The notes: a model not told the origin generated them from the sequence alone. A stretch of DNA of 64,000 nucleotides from Ignavibacteria bacterium (GCA_028714695.1 JAQTLX010000001.1:338307-402306); one strand, 5' to 3'. Positions 18,878-28,525 are shown, counted from the stretch's first letter. Numbers and translations: made by a program.

Positions 18878-19852
18878 ATGCAGGTTTTAGTAACAGGAGG
18901 AGCCGGCTATATCGGCTCACACACAGTCAGAAAATTACTTAAAAAGGGATACGAAGTTATAATTCTCGATAATCTTTCCAGGGGACATATTGAATCCGTT
19001 CCCGAAAATGTGAAATTCGAGAAAGTTGATTTACTCGATACGGATGGGTTAAAAAAAGTATTTTCGAAATATAATGTTGATGCGATTGTTCATTTCGCGG
19101 CGTTTGCATATGTCGGAGAATCAGTTGAAAATCCCGGAATGTACTACAGAAATAATGTAATTGGCAGTTTTAACCTGATTAATACGGCTAACGAATTTAA
19201 AGTTAAGAGATTTGTTTTTTCTTCAACCTGTTCCACATACGGTAACCCCGAAAGAATACCAATATCGGAAGAAGAGCCGACTGCGCCAATTAATCCCTAT
19301 GCAAGAACTAAATTGATTATTGAAAATATTCTCGCTGATTATGATATATCGTCAGGCTTGAAATATTCGGCTTTAAGATATTTTAATGCAGCGGGAGATT
19401 CTGACGACAGTTCGATTGGTGAAAGCCACGATCCCGAACCGCATTTGATTCCGCTTGTGCTTTTTACGGCTCTGGGAAAACGCGGCAGCATTAAGATTTA
19501 TGGAGACGATTATGATACGAAAGACGGCACATGCATCCGCGATTACATTCATGTCAATGACCTTGCTGATGCGCATGTATTGGCACTTGAATATTTAAAC
19601 GATAAAAATCCGTCAACTATAATAAATCTGGGAACCGGAGATGGTTATTCAGTTAAAGAAATTATAGATGCCGCCCGAGAAATAACAGGGTCGGAAATAA
19701 AAACGGAAATTACCGGGCGCCGTGCAGGTGACCCTGCAATACTCGTAGCCGATAACACTAAAGCGAAAAAAATACTGGGATGGAAACCTGAATATGATTT
19801 AAAAAGAACTTTGGAAACCGCCTGGAACTGGCATAAAAATCAGAAATATTAA
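18878..19852 (+). CDS. galE: UDP-glucose 4-epimerase
   Basis: The 324-residue protein begins with VTGGAGYIGSHTVRKLLKKG (NAD-binding), has FSSTCSTYG and NPYARTKLIIENIL (catalytic Tyr and Lys), and the characteristic GalE segment GDDYDTKDGTCIRDYIHVND. This matches GalE enzymes that interconvert UDP-glucose and UDP-galactose. It is 17 bp upstream of ugd, which draws on the same UDP-glucose pool. Confidence in the family is high; substrate breadth (GlcNAc) is not resolvable. Confidence 0.93.
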   Translation: MQVLVTGGAGYIGSHTVRKLLKKGYEVIILDNLSRGHIESVPENVKFEKVDLLDTDGLKKVFSKYNVDAIVHFAAFAYVGESVENPGMYYRNNVIGSFNLINTANEFKVKRFVFSSTCSTYGNPERIPISEEEPTAPINPYARTKLIIENILADYDISSGLKYSALRYFNAAGDSDDSSIGESHDPEPHLIPLVLFTALGKRGSIKIYGDDYDTKDGTCIRDYIHVNDLADAHVLALEYLNDKNPSTIINLGTGDGYSVKEIIDAAREITGSEIKTEITGRRAGDPAILVADNTKAKKILGWKPEYDLKRTLETAWNWHKNQKY

Positions 19853-19869
19853 TTAATAAAATCAAGTAT

Positions 19870-21195
19870 ATGGATATTTCAGTAATTGGAACAGGGTACG
19901 TAGGACTCGTATCGGGAACATGTTTCGCCGAAATGGGCAACAATGTTATTTGCGTTGATAACAGTCCGGAAAAATTAAAAAAACTTCAGAAAGCGGAAGT
20001 TACGATTTATGAACCCGGGCTTGAAATTATATTCAGCAGAAATATTGAAAAGGGGAGACTTACATTTACTGATAATCTGAAAGACGCCGTAATAAAAACC
20101 GAGGTTGTGTTTTTGTGTCTTCCGACACCGCAGGGTGAAGACGGCTCCGCCGATTTACAGTACGTACTTGGCGTTGCTGATGAGATAGGCAAAATTTTAA
20201 AAGATGACGGCAATAAAAATTATAAAATTATAGTAAATAAAAGCACTGTGCCTGTCGGCACTGCGCAATTAGTCGAAAACGTAATTAAAAAACAGGGCGG
20301 CGGGAATTTTGATATTGTATCTAATCCGGAATTTCTCCGCGAGGGTTTCGCTGTAGATGATTTTATGAAACCCGACAGAATAGTTGTCGGTTCTGAAAGC
20401 AAAAAAGCGCTTGAAAAAATGCGGCTGCTGTACGAACCTTTCGTCAGACAGGGGAATCCGATTGTAGAGATGAACACTGCAAGTTCCGAGGTTACGAAAT
20501 ATGCAGCGAACTCGTATCTCGCGATGCGGATTACGTACATGAATGAACTTGCGAATTTCTGCGAGGCTGTAGGCGCCGATATTGATTTTGTAAGAAAAGG
20601 AATGGGCACCGATTCGAGAATCGGGAAAAGATTTCTTTTTGCAGGTATAGGTTACGGCGGCTCATGTTTTCCGAAAGACGTTAATGCTTTGATAAAAACA
20701 TCGATTGATCGCGGTTCTGAAATCAATCTTCTTACGGTTGTCGATAAAATGAACAAAGAGCAAAAGAAAGTTCTTTTCAAAAAAGTACTGAAACATTTCG
20801 ACGGTGATATAAAAGGAAAACGATTCGGTGTCTGGGGGCTGGCGTTCAAACCCAATACCGATGATATGAGAGAAGCGCCGTCTGTTGTAATTATAAAAGA
20901 ATTATTAAAATCAGGAGCCGTCGTTTCCGCTTATGACCCGGCTGCCGAAGAGACTTCCCGGTTTTATCTGAAGGATTCTATAACTTATGCTAAAAACGAA
21001 TATGATGCAATCAAGGACGCCGATGCACTGCTAATATTTACCGAATGGAATGAATTCAGGAATCCCGATTTTGAAAAGATTTCAAAATGTCTTAAGAATA
21101 AACTGATTTTTGACGGCAGAAATATCTTCACTGCCGGAAAGATGAAAGAACTTGGTTTCACTTATTACAGTATCGGAAGAAAAACCGTAAAGTAG
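19870..21195 (+). CDS. ugd: UDP-glucose 6-dehydrogenase
   Basis: The 441-residue enzyme starts with ISVIGTGYVGLVSGTCFAEM (NAD-binding), has VNKSTVPVGTA, SNPEFLREGFAVDDF, and the catalytic-Cys motif GIGYGGSCFPKDVNAL. The C-terminal UDP-binding domain contains WGLAFKPNTDDMREAP. These are diagnostic for the UDP-glucose/GDP-mannose dehydrogenase family, which oxidises UDP-glucose to UDP-glucuronate using two NAD+. It follows galE by 17 bp and its stop is 5 bp from the stop of the convergent gene uxs, whose enzyme consumes UDP-glucuronate. Confidence 0.93.
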   Translation: MDISVIGTGYVGLVSGTCFAEMGNNVICVDNSPEKLKKLQKAEVTIYEPGLEIIFSRNIEKGRLTFTDNLKDAVIKTEVVFLCLPTPQGEDGSADLQYVLGVADEIGKILKDDGNKNYKIIVNKSTVPVGTAQLVENVIKKQGGGNFDIVSNPEFLREGFAVDDFMKPDRIVVGSESKKALEKMRLLYEPFVRQGNPIVEMNTASSEVTKYAANSYLAMRITYMNELANFCEAVGADIDFVRKGMGTDSRIGKRFLFAGIGYGGSCFPKDVNALIKTSIDRGSEINLLTVVDKMNKEQKKVLFKKVLKHFDGDIKGKRFGVWGLAFKPNTDDMREAPSVVIIKELLKSGAVVSAYDPAAEETSRFYLKDSITYAKNEYDAIKDADALLIFTEWNEFRNPDFEKISKCLKNKLIFDGRNIFTAGKMKELGFTYYSIGRKTVK

Positions 21196-21199
21196 AAAT

Positions 21200-22150
21200 T
21201 TATTTATTATCTATAATTTTTTTAAAATAATTGTAGGTTATTTTTAATCCTTCTTTGCGCGATATTTTCGGCTCCCAGCCGAGAATTTTTTTCGCCTTTG
21301 TAATGTCAGGCTGTCTTTGCTTCGGGTCATCAGTCGGAAGCGGCTTATAAACGATTTTTTGATTAGTGCCCGTCAGTTTGATAATTTCTTCTGCAAATTC
21401 TTTAATCGTTATTTCATCAGGGTTTCCTATGTTGACAGGCATTGTATAATCGCTCATAAGCAATCTGAAAATTCCTTCGACCTGGTCGTCAACATAACAG
21501 AATGAACGCGTCTGGCTTCCGTCGCCGAATACGGTTATATCTTCGCCTCTTATAGCCTGTCCTATAAATGCAGGCAAAGCCCTGCCGTCATTAAGTCTCA
21601 TCCTTGGTCCGTATGTATTGAAAATTCTCACTATCCGCGTGTCCAATCCGTGATACGTATGATAAGCCATCGTGATTGCTTCCATGAATCTTTTTGCTTC
21701 GTCATAAACACCCCGCGGTCCGATTGGATTTACATTGCCCCAGTATTCTTCGGTTTGCGGATGCACGTTCGGGTCGCCGTAAATTTCCGAAGTGGATGCA
21801 ATCAGGAAACGGGATTTCTTTTCTTTTGCAAGTCCGAGCAGATTATGTGTTCCGAGCGAGCCGACTTTCAGTGTCTGAATCGGAATTTTTAGATAATCGA
21901 TTGGACTTGCCGGCGATGCGAAATGAAGTATGCAATCGAGTTTGCCCGGCACATGCACGAATTTGGTAACATCATGAAAATAAAATTCAAAATCTTTTTT
22001 CGGGAAAAGATGCTCTATGTTCTTCATCGAACCCGTACTAAGGTTATCCATGCCTATGACTTGTAAACCCTCTTTTATGAACCTGTCGCAAAGATGCGAA
22101 CCTATAAATCCCGCCGCGCCTGTGATTAATACCCGTTTTTGTCCCATCAT
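21200..22150 (-). CDS. uxs: UDP-glucuronate decarboxylase (UXS-type SDR)
   Basis: The 316-residue protein begins [20 protein letters not shown], has [33 protein letters not shown], and [13 protein letters not shown] (catalytic Tyr and Lys). The block [19 protein letters not shown] is typical of UXS enzymes, which decarboxylate UDP-glucuronate to UDP-xylose. It lies tail-to-tail with ugd with only four bases between the stops. The pairing of UDP-glucuronate synthesis and decarboxylation supports a UDP-xylose route. MMGQ at the start gives two possible ATGs; either fits. Confidence 0.88.
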   Translation of the reverse strand: MMGQKRVLITGAAGFIGSHLCDRFIKEGLQVIGMDNLSTGSMKNIEHLFPKKDFEFYFHDVTKFVHVPGKLDCILHFASPASPIDYLKIPIQTLKVGSLGTHNLLGLAKEKKSRFLIASTSEIYGDPNVHPQTEEYWGNVNPIGPRGVYDEAKRFMEAITMAYHTYHGLDTRIVRIFNTYGPRMRLNDGRALPAFIGQAIRGEDITVFGDGSQTRSFCYVDDQVEGIFRLLMSDYTMPVNIGNPDEITIKEFAEEIIKLTGTNQKIVYKPLPTDDPKQRQPDITKAKKILGWEPKISRKEGLKITYNYFKKIIDNK

Positions 22151-22607
22151 ATATTTGTTTTGGCTAATTTAAACATAAAATCAAAAAGAAATAACGCAAT
22201 TTCTTTTACGGATAATTCATCAGTTCTCTTTAATTGAGCCGAATATGCTCGAAACCCTGTCTGAAACTTCGTGCGAATCCTTTCGTTTAATAAAGTGAGG
22301 ACAATTAAATTAAAAAACAACACTACTAAGTTTTTTACATTTCAGTCTCCTATTATGTTAAGGTAAGCAGGACCCGGTTATGCCGGGTTTTGTTTCTTTA
22401 AAGAGCGGAAAACGGTATAAAACGGATATTGGATAACTGAATATGGAAAATAGTCGGAACAGGAAAATTTGGAAACGGCACAACCATATTCCATATTCTA
22501 TTTTCCCATTTTCTATTTTCCACTCTCAATCCATTTCCATTTTCTTTTTTCCCGTTCTATATTGAATTTTCCGTTTAAAGTATCTGTTATATATTTTATA
22601 TTAAACT
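22151..22607. other. Intergenic region without a gene
   Basis: No coding frame of interest is seen. It should hold the promoters of uxs (leftward) and nuoA (rightward). The right half is pyrimidine-rich with repeated TATTTTCC-type runs around 22440-22560. A hairpin terminator-like element at 22372 has no visible gene ahead of it on the + strand. Confidence 0.5.
22372..22392 (+). terminator. Orphan terminator-like hairpin
   Basis: ACCCGG (22372-22377) pairs with CCGGGT (22383-22388) around a 5-nt loop, followed by TTTGTTTCTTT. No + strand gene lies upstream in the 220 bp before it, so it may end an unseen small transcript. Confidence 0.5.
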
Positions 22608-22976
22608 ATGCTAAGTACATATATACCAATATTACTCATAACGGGATTTGCACTGATTTTTGCAGTTGCAATGGTAAAGTCGTCCGTAATATTCGGACCG
22701 AGAAAACCAAATAAGGAAAAACAATCTACGTACGAAAGCGGTATGGAGCCGATAGGCACGGCAAGGGATAGATTCTCCGTGAAATATTATATGGTGGCTG
22801 TCAGTTTCATAGTGTTCGATATTGAAATTGTATTTCTCTATCCATGGGCAGTTGCATTTATAAACTATCCGAAACATGAAATGATGTATTCTCTTTATAT
22901 AGCGCTAATATTTATTTTCATACTTGTTGTCGGGCTTATCTATGAATATAAGAAAGGCGTATTGAAATGGGATTAG
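22608..22976 (+). CDS. nuoA: NADH-quinone oxidoreductase subunit A
   Basis: The 122-residue protein has three membrane helices and the NuoA signature in the first loop: [20 protein letters not shown] followed by [18 protein letters not shown]. It forms part of the membrane arm of complex I next to the quinone site. It overlaps nuoB by 10 bp. nuoC and later subunits do not follow, so the rest of complex I must be encoded elsewhere. Confidence 0.93.
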   Translation: MLSTYIPILLITGFALIFAVAMVKSSVIFGPRKPNKEKQSTYESGMEPIGTARDRFSVKYYMVAVSFIVFDIEIVFLYPWAVAFINYPKHEMMYSLYIALIFIFILVVGLIYEYKKGVLKWD

Positions 22977-23443
22977 AAGAAAAACTCAGTAAAGACGGAT
23001 TTGTAACTTCAAAACTCAGCGACCTAATAGAATGGTCAAGGAAAAATTCATTATGGCCTATGCCGATGGGTATTTCATGCTGCGCTATAGAAATGATGGC
23101 AGCAGCGGCGTCGAGATTCGATATTGCCAGATTCGGCTCGGAAGTTTTTCGATTTTCTCCCCGCCAGAGCGATGTGATGATTGTTGCAGGAACAACCACT
23201 TATAAGATGGCGAAAGTTGTAAGGAAAATTTATGACCAGATGCCGGAACCCAAATGGGTGATTGCGATGGGCGCTTGTACGTCTTCAGGCGGTATGTACC
23301 GCAGTTATTCAGTCGTACAGGGAATTGACCTGTTTCTTCCTGTCGATATATATGTAGCAGGCTGCCCCCCCAGACCCGATAATCTTCTCAACGCGCTTAT
23401 GACGCTTCAGGAAAAAATACTTGCAGGTAAGAAGAAAATTTAG
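22967..23443 (+). CDS. nuoB: NADH-quinone oxidoreductase subunit B
   Basis: The 158-residue protein contains the N2 cluster ligands: [18 protein letters not shown] (tandem Cys), [11 protein letters not shown] and [15 protein letters not shown]. This is the standard NuoB pattern binding the terminal [4Fe-4S] cluster that reduces quinone. The ATG at 22967 lies within the last codons of nuoA. It is followed by a short hairpin (GGAGTCG at 23460 with CGACTCC at 23499) and then by a gene on the opposite strand, so the operon stops after two genes. Confidence 0.94.
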   Translation: MGLEEKLSKDGFVTSKLSDLIEWSRKNSLWPMPMGISCCAIEMMAAAASRFDIARFGSEVFRFSPRQSDVMIVAGTTTYKMAKVVRKIYDQMPEPKWVIAMGACTSSGGMYRSYSVVQGIDLFLPVDIYVAGCPPRPDNLLNALMTLQEKILAGKKKI

Positions 23444-23518
23444 ATAATTATATGATAAGGGAGTCGATTTATTCTCTTCCTTTGCAAAAGAAATATACCG
23501 ACTCCATGAAAAATATAA

Positions 23519-24316
23519 TTATTTAATTAATATAAGATGAAAACTATCGTCATACGGTACACCGTGAGCGAATGTTATGGTTCTGACTTTTGACCAATTA
23601 CTTCCATTTTCCTCACCAAAAAAGATTGAAATAGTGTATGTTCCATCAGGGAAGAAATCACCGAGTGATAAAGAATTACAATAGTTTACGTCGTAATAAT
23701 CAAAGTAATATTGATTATTGCAATCATGCCCGTCAATCATAACATGCCCGGGTGTTCCGAGAGGAGGTAAAAAATGGCTTCCTTCCACGGTTAATACGCG
23801 GTGATCATAAAAACAAGAACCGCCATAATTGTTTAAATACTGTCCTGCGCATTCATTTAAACAAAACTCTCCATTGTATGATTGTCCATGCACAAAGGTT
23901 ATAACTTTTCTGCCAACCCAGTTTGTTGTATTGTTTGAGTTATAAAAAACCATTGTAATTGTATATGTTCCATCAGGGATGAAATTACCTAATCCTGTCT
24001 GACTTCCGTTCGCTGTCATATATCTGCAGTAAAAGTATTGACCATTGCAGTCGTGACCATCAACCGTGACATAGCCGATAGTCGCAAAAGGAGGTTTAGG
24101 ACAGCTTTCGCTTATAGATAAACAATGGTGTTCCCAATAACAACTTCCTGTGTAATTAAGAATACAACTTTCAGGCATACTACTGACATCAAGATTCTGT
24201 TTGTTTTGAGAAGTCGGCAAGTTGTCGACATTATCATTGCAGGAATATAGAAACGTAATCAGCGATAAAACCAAAATAAATGTAAACATGGAAAGGAATT
24301 TACTAAGATTTTTCAT
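23519..24316 (-). CDS. Lipoprotein with two tandem Cys-containing repeat domains
   Basis: The 265-residue protein has a lipoprotein signal ending in LYSC (Cys around residue 26). Two domains of about 95 residues follow and clearly resemble each other: each has GSC, a (C/R)L-(S/T) strand, VxIDGHDC or VTVDGHDCN followed by N/GQY, then GxFxPDGTYTI, W, a TITFxHG or VITFVHG segment, and a final Phe/Leu strand. Conserved Cys residues may form disulfides. It is probably exported and anchored in the outer membrane. I recognise no family. It lies between nuoB and a T9SS protein gene, read leftward. Confidence 0.6.
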   Translation of the reverse strand: MKNLSKFLSMFTFILVLSLITFLYSCNDNVDNLPTSQNKQNLDVSSMPESCILNYTGSCYWEHHCLSISESCPKPPFATIGYVTVDGHDCNGQYFYCRYMTANGSQTGLGNFIPDGTYTITMVFYNSNNTTNWVGRKVITFVHGQSYNGEFCLNECAGQYLNNYGGSCFYDHRVLTVEGSHFLPPLGTPGHVMIDGHDCNNQYYFDYYDVNYCNSLSLGDFFPDGTYTISIFFGEENGSNWSKVRTITFAHGVPYDDSFHLILIK

Positions 24317-24793
24317 GTTAAGCTCCTAATTGACCGGTTTATTAATTTGGAAGTTATTCAAGCCGGAATAAATAACAATTTTCATTTTTTTACATAAGTC
24401 ATTAATATTTTTTGCTAAAGTGTAGAGAAATAAAAAAAATATATTAATAATATAATTTAATAAATTATTATAATATAGCCATTATTAATATTTCTAAATT
24501 TCTATCATTAAAGCAATATAAGTTAATATCGTCTATGAATTATTGATTATTGCTTTTTTATTTTGCGAGTTTTTCAAAAGTTATGATATCAATATTTTAT
24601 ATACTAATATAAATACGAAATCCAGATGTCTATTTATTTGTTGTATAATTCACGCACAAGCGTCATTTATGAAAATTGAACTAAGATTTATCTCATTAAC
24701 CTAAAATAAGGCAGATTTTATGTTAGAATATTTTTGTTTTTTACTAAATTATTTTTATTTAAATTCCTTTAACTACTTATCGAAAGGAGAAAT
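24317..24793. other. AT-rich intergenic region
   Basis: No gene-like frame is seen. The sequence is very AT-rich with oligo-A/T stretches. It separates divergent genes and must contain the promoters for both; an AAGGAG-like ribosome binding site precedes the ATG at 24794. Confidence 0.6.
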
Positions 24794-25723
24794 ATGAAAA
24801 AAGTAATATTTACTTTTTTAGTTTTAATTTTCTTAATTCCTTCCTTATTTGCCCAAAGAGTACTCGTAAATCAGAATTTTGAAAATACAGGATACGGCAC
24901 TGATAGCATGCCTCCTAATTGGGTTAAAGAAAACGTAGATCCCACAACAGGTCCTGGAATGGATTGGGCTGTCCGCGATTCAGGGACTTATTATGTAGGT
25001 ACCAGTCAATATGTTATAGCTAAAGCGCATGACAGTAAACGAGCACTTACTATTCCATGGAGTGCGGGTAATCCTATCGCCGACGACTGGGCATTTACAG
25101 ATACATTTACGGCAATGACGGGGGATTCATTGATTTTTTGGATGCTAATTGGCAGTCCCGTTGGATATACCGCTTATCTTGACACAATGCAGGTCTGGGT
25201 TTGTTTTGATCAATTTTCAGCGACAACTCTACAGAAACTTGCATCTATCAAAAGTAATGACAGTGCAGGTGTCCCGTTAGCAACGAATGTATGGACTCAA
25301 CATGCATTTGTTCTTTCTGCATTTGCGGGACAACATATATGTATAGCCTTCAGATATTACATGAATACAGCTCTCGATGGATTATGGTGCAATGTAGATG
25401 ATGTCTTTATAGGTAATCGTTCATATGTCGGCATCCGCCAAATCGGCACAAATCTTCCGAAGTCGTTCGCTCTTCAGCAGAATTATCCCAATCCGTTCAA
25501 TCCGACTACGAAAATTAAATTCGATATTCCGAGAAACACTAATGTGAAGATTGAAGTGTTTAATAACCTCGGTCAGGTCGTGAAAGTTCTTCATGACGGT
25601 TATACATCAGCGGGATATTACGAAACGGAATTCAATGCAAGTAATCTTACTAGCGGTGTCTATTTCTACAGAATTACAACTCAGGACTTTGTACAAACAA
25701 AGAAAATGGTGCTGATTAAATAA
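24794..25723 (+). CDS. Secreted cleaved-adhesin/choice-of-anchor-like protein with T9SS sorting domain
   Basis: The 309-residue protein has a signal peptide (FLVLIFLIPSLFAQ), then a domain with QNFENTGYGTDSMPPNWV and ADDWAFTDTFTAM and ending in FRYYMNTALDGLWCNVDDVFIG. This matches the cleaved-adhesin/choice-of-anchor J jelly-roll domain, in which a Trp/Asp-containing motif precedes the C-terminal strand. The last 75 residues form a T9SS sorting domain beginning LQQNYPNPFNPTTKI. A clear ribosome binding site (GAAAGGAGAAAT) precedes the ATG, and a terminator follows. It is probably exported to the surface; its binding partner is unknown. Confidence 0.8.
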   Translation: MKKVIFTFLVLIFLIPSLFAQRVLVNQNFENTGYGTDSMPPNWVKENVDPTTGPGMDWAVRDSGTYYVGTSQYVIAKAHDSKRALTIPWSAGNPIADDWAFTDTFTAMTGDSLIFWMLIGSPVGYTAYLDTMQVWVCFDQFSATTLQKLASIKSNDSAGVPLATNVWTQHAFVLSAFAGQHICIAFRYYMNTALDGLWCNVDDVFIGNRSYVGIRQIGTNLPKSFALQQNYPNPFNPTTKIKFDIPRNTNVKIEVFNNLGQVVKVLHDGYTSAGYYETEFNASNLTSGVYFYRITTQDFVQTKKMVLIK

Positions 25724-25742
25724 ACTCTACCCGGAAATTTTA

Positions 25743-25770
25743 AAAGGCGGACAATAGTCCGCCTTTTTTA
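25743..25770 (+). terminator. Rho-independent terminator
   Basis: A 10-bp perfect stem (AAAGGCGGAC with GTCCGCCTTT) around a 4-nt loop is followed by further T residues, 19 bp after the stop. Confidence 0.9.
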
Positions 25771-25929
25771 TTACGTATATAAAACCGGTATCTCAGAGAA
25801 GTAATATACTAAAAAACAGATGTTTATACGGATTTATCAAATATATTTCCCGATATTTAAGATTAATTTTTAAAATTGAATTTGCATGTCTGATTTAGTA
25901 TCTTCAATTTCCAATTTAAATACTCTACA

Positions 25930-26013
25930 GCTCAAATGGCGGAACTGGTAGACGCGCTGCATTCAGGGTGCAGTCTATGTATTTAGGTGGGGGTTCGAGT
26001 CCCCCTTTGAGCA
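25930..26013 (+). tRNA. tRNA-Leu, anticodon CAG
   Basis: The acceptor stem GCTCAAA (25930-25936) pairs with TTTGAGC (26006-26012) and the discriminator base is A. The D arm has GGAACTGGTAGACG. The anticodon stem CTGCA/TGCAG closes the loop TTCAGGG, giving anticodon CAG, which reads CUG. A long variable arm and a T arm GGGGGTTCGAGTCCCCC follow, as expected of class II tRNA-Leu. No CCA is encoded. It ends 25 bp before the recJ start. Confidence 0.95.
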
Positions 26014-26037
26014 CTAAAAAAATAAATATGAGAGAAA

Positions 26038-27771
26038 TTGGAAAAAATTTGGAAGTTAAAAAATTTATTCCCGGAAAACGGGGGGGATGGGTACGTCCGA
26101 TTTGATACTTTTATCAATGACGTACGCAATCTCAATGGCAGAATCAAAATTCCCGATTCTGTAGCAAAACTTCTCTACATGAGAGGTGTTACCGACTACT
26201 CGAAAGTCATTCGTTTCTTCAAGCCTACTTTAGATAAACTTCATGACCCTATGTTGATGAAAGGCTGCGACCTTGCAACTAAAAGGGTTCTTGAAAGCAT
26301 CCGGAAAAAAGAAAAAGTTATGATACTCGGCGATTATGATGTCGACGGCATCATCGGCGCTTCGATGTTCGCGCTTTTTCTCAGACATAACGGCGTCGAA
26401 GTTTCTATTTTCATACCCAACAGAATCAGCCAGGAATACGGACTTTCGAAAAGCGCAATCGATGAAGCCAAAGAAGATAATATAAAACTTCTCGTTGCAA
26501 TCGACTGCGGTATTACGGCAATCAGTACGGTTGAGTATGCAAATGAAAAAGGAATAGATGTTATTGTCTGTGACCACCATCAGCCGCCGGATGAATTGCC
26601 GAAGGCTTACGCCATAATGGACCCGATACAACCCGGGTGCGACTATCCGTTCAAGTTTCTTTGCGGTACGGGCGTAGCATTCAAACTTATTCAATCGGTC
26701 TGCCGCGTGCTCGGCGATGAAAAATACGCTTTTACACTTCTTGATTTCGTTGCCATCGCAACTTCATCGGATATAGTTCCTATTACAGACGAAAACAGAA
26801 TTCTTGTGAACGAAGGTTTCAATAAAATAAATACAAACCCGAGACCTTCCATTAAGGCGCTGATTGAAAAAATCGGTCTTAAGGAAAATAAGGTCAATAC
26901 AACAAATATAGTATTCTCGCTTGCGCCGAGAATCAACGCTGTAGGAAGACTCGGCGATGCCGACCGTGCCGTCGATATGCTTATAAGCGATGACGTGAAA
27001 GCGCTCGACGGACTCGTCAACGTTCTCGACGTTGAAAACGCGAACAGAAGAGAAATCGACAAGGATATTACCGAAAAAGCATTCCAGTTATATGAAGATA
27101 ATAATACTGAAGATGAATATTCCATTGTGCTCCACAACGAGGATTGGCATCCGGGCGTTATATCAATTGTTGCCGCAAGACTCGTTGAAAGATACAACAG
27201 ACCTACGATTGTTCTTACGACAATCAAAGGCTCGGCTAAAGGAAGCGCGCGAAGCATAAACGGTTTTAATGTATATGAGGCATTAAAAGAATGCGAAGAC
27301 CTGCTTATACAATACGGCGGACATTGCCACGCGGCAGGACTTGAAATAGAAGTTGATAAAATCGACGAGTTCAGAAAACGCTTCAATGATATCGCGAAAA
27401 AGCAGTTGCTGCACGAAGACCTTAAACCTGAAATCGACGTCGACCTTGAAATAAATTTTGAAGATATTAATCCTACGTTCATAAAGATAATTTCTTTCTT
27501 CGAACCGTTCGGTCCGGGAAACCCCCAGCCGATTTTCCTTACGCGGAACGTGAAAATTGTCGATGACGTCAAATTCACGAAAGTCGAATCGCACGTTTTC
27601 AAAGTAAGCGACGGCATTTCGGATAGGTCGTGGAACGCGGTTTTCTATAATTCAAAAGAACATCTCGATAATATTTCAAAGGATTCGATTTGCGATATAT
27701 GCTATACGATTGATAAAAATCAAAAGAACGGATATACAAAATTCGTAATCAAAGATATAAGAATTCATTAA
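26038..27771 (+). CDS. recJ: Single-stranded-DNA-specific exonuclease RecJ
   Basis: The 577-residue protein has the DHH phosphodiesterase motifs in order: ILGDYDVDGIIGASMF (motif I), AIDCGITA, VCDHHQPPDELP (motif III, DHH), then the DHHA1 domain with YGGHCHAAGLEI and a C-terminal OB-like region. RecJ is a 5'-3' exonuclease on single-stranded DNA used in RecF repair and mismatch repair. The start is TTG at 26038; an ATG at 26028 is in another frame and does not lead into this protein. It begins a genome-maintenance run with yebC, ruvC and ruvA. Confidence 0.93.
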   Translation: MEKIWKLKNLFPENGGDGYVRFDTFINDVRNLNGRIKIPDSVAKLLYMRGVTDYSKVIRFFKPTLDKLHDPMLMKGCDLATKRVLESIRKKEKVMILGDYDVDGIIGASMFALFLRHNGVEVSIFIPNRISQEYGLSKSAIDEAKEDNIKLLVAIDCGITAISTVEYANEKGIDVIVCDHHQPPDELPKAYAIMDPIQPGCDYPFKFLCGTGVAFKLIQSVCRVLGDEKYAFTLLDFVAIATSSDIVPITDENRILVNEGFNKINTNPRPSIKALIEKIGLKENKVNTTNIVFSLAPRINAVGRLGDADRAVDMLISDDVKALDGLVNVLDVENANRREIDKDITEKAFQLYEDNNTEDEYSIVLHNEDWHPGVISIVAARLVERYNRPTIVLTTIKGSAKGSARSINGFNVYEALKECEDLLIQYGGHCHAAGLEIEVDKIDEFRKRFNDIAKKQLLHEDLKPEIDVDLEINFEDINPTFIKIISFFEPFGPGNPQPIFLTRNVKIVDDVKFTKVESHVFKVSDGISDRSWNAVFYNSKEHLDNISKDSICDICYTIDKNQKNGYTKFVIKDIRIH

Positions 27772-27800
27772 TAGTATAATATAAATTTAATTTTAATTTT

Positions 27801-28520
27801 ATGTCCGGACATTCAAAGTGGGCTACCATTAAGAGAAAAAAAGCCTCAACAGATGCAGCAAGAGGAAAAGTATTTACAAAAATCATTAAGGAAATCACAA
27901 TAGCCGCGCGCGACGGCGGCGGCGACCCCGACGGAAACCCGCGTCTTCGTCTTGCAATCCAAACTGCCAAATCGAGTAATATGCCTCAGGATAATATTAC
28001 AAGAGCGATTAAAAAAGGTACGGGCGAACTGGAAGGCGTTCACTATGAGGAAATCAATTATGAAGCCTATGCGCCTCATGGTATCGCCGTTATCATTCAA
28101 TGCGTAACCGATAACAGAAACAGAACGGTCGCTGAATTAAGGCACATGATTTCAAAACACAACGGAAACCTCGGAGATTCGGGATCTGTTGCCTGGATGT
28201 TCGATAGAAAAGGTGTTGTAACAATTGAAAAAGGCAAACATACCGAAGACGAAGTTATGGAAGTTATACTCGATGCGGGAGCGGATGACCTAAAAACGGA
28301 AGATGATTACTTTGAAATAATATCTTCGGTCGAAAATCTCGAAAAAGTTAGAAAAGCAGTCGAGGAAAAAGGATATAAAATCGAAAGCGCGAACATTTCT
28401 TATCTTGCCAAAGAGTTAATAGCGCTTGATGAAACAAAAGCGGAGAGCGTTATGAAATTCCTTGAAGTGGTCGAAGAGTACGATGATGTTCAAAACTTAT
28501 TCACTAACGCCGACTTTTAA
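27801..28520 (+). CDS. YebC/PmpR family protein
   Basis: The 239-residue protein starts MSGHSKWATIKRKKASTDAA and has GNPRLRLAIQTAKSSNMPQD and EEINYEAYAPHGIA, all typical of YebC/PmpR/TACO1 proteins. Members have been described as DNA-binding regulators and, more recently, as translation factors that help ribosomes through difficult sequences. It lies 30 bp after recJ and 5 bp before ruvC, which is a conserved association in many bacteria (yebC-ruvC-ruvA). Confidence 0.93.
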   Translation: MSGHSKWATIKRKKASTDAARGKVFTKIIKEITIAARDGGGDPDGNPRLRLAIQTAKSSNMPQDNITRAIKKGTGELEGVHYEEINYEAYAPHGIAVIIQCVTDNRNRTVAELRHMISKHNGNLGDSGSVAWMFDRKGVVTIEKGKHTEDEVMEVILDAGADDLKTEDDYFEIISSVENLEKVRKAVEEKGYKIESANISYLAKELIALDETKAESVMKFLEVVEEYDDVQNLFTNADF

Positions 28521-28525
28521 ATAAT

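Noticed and set aside
23460-23505. Terminator after nuoB from GGAGTCG/CGACTCC.
   Set aside because: A hairpin can form but the loop is long and no T run follows on either strand, so I do not list it as a terminator.
26028-26040. ATG at 26028 as the recJ start.
   Set aside because: It is in a different frame from the RecJ motifs; the TTG at 26038 opens the frame that contains them.
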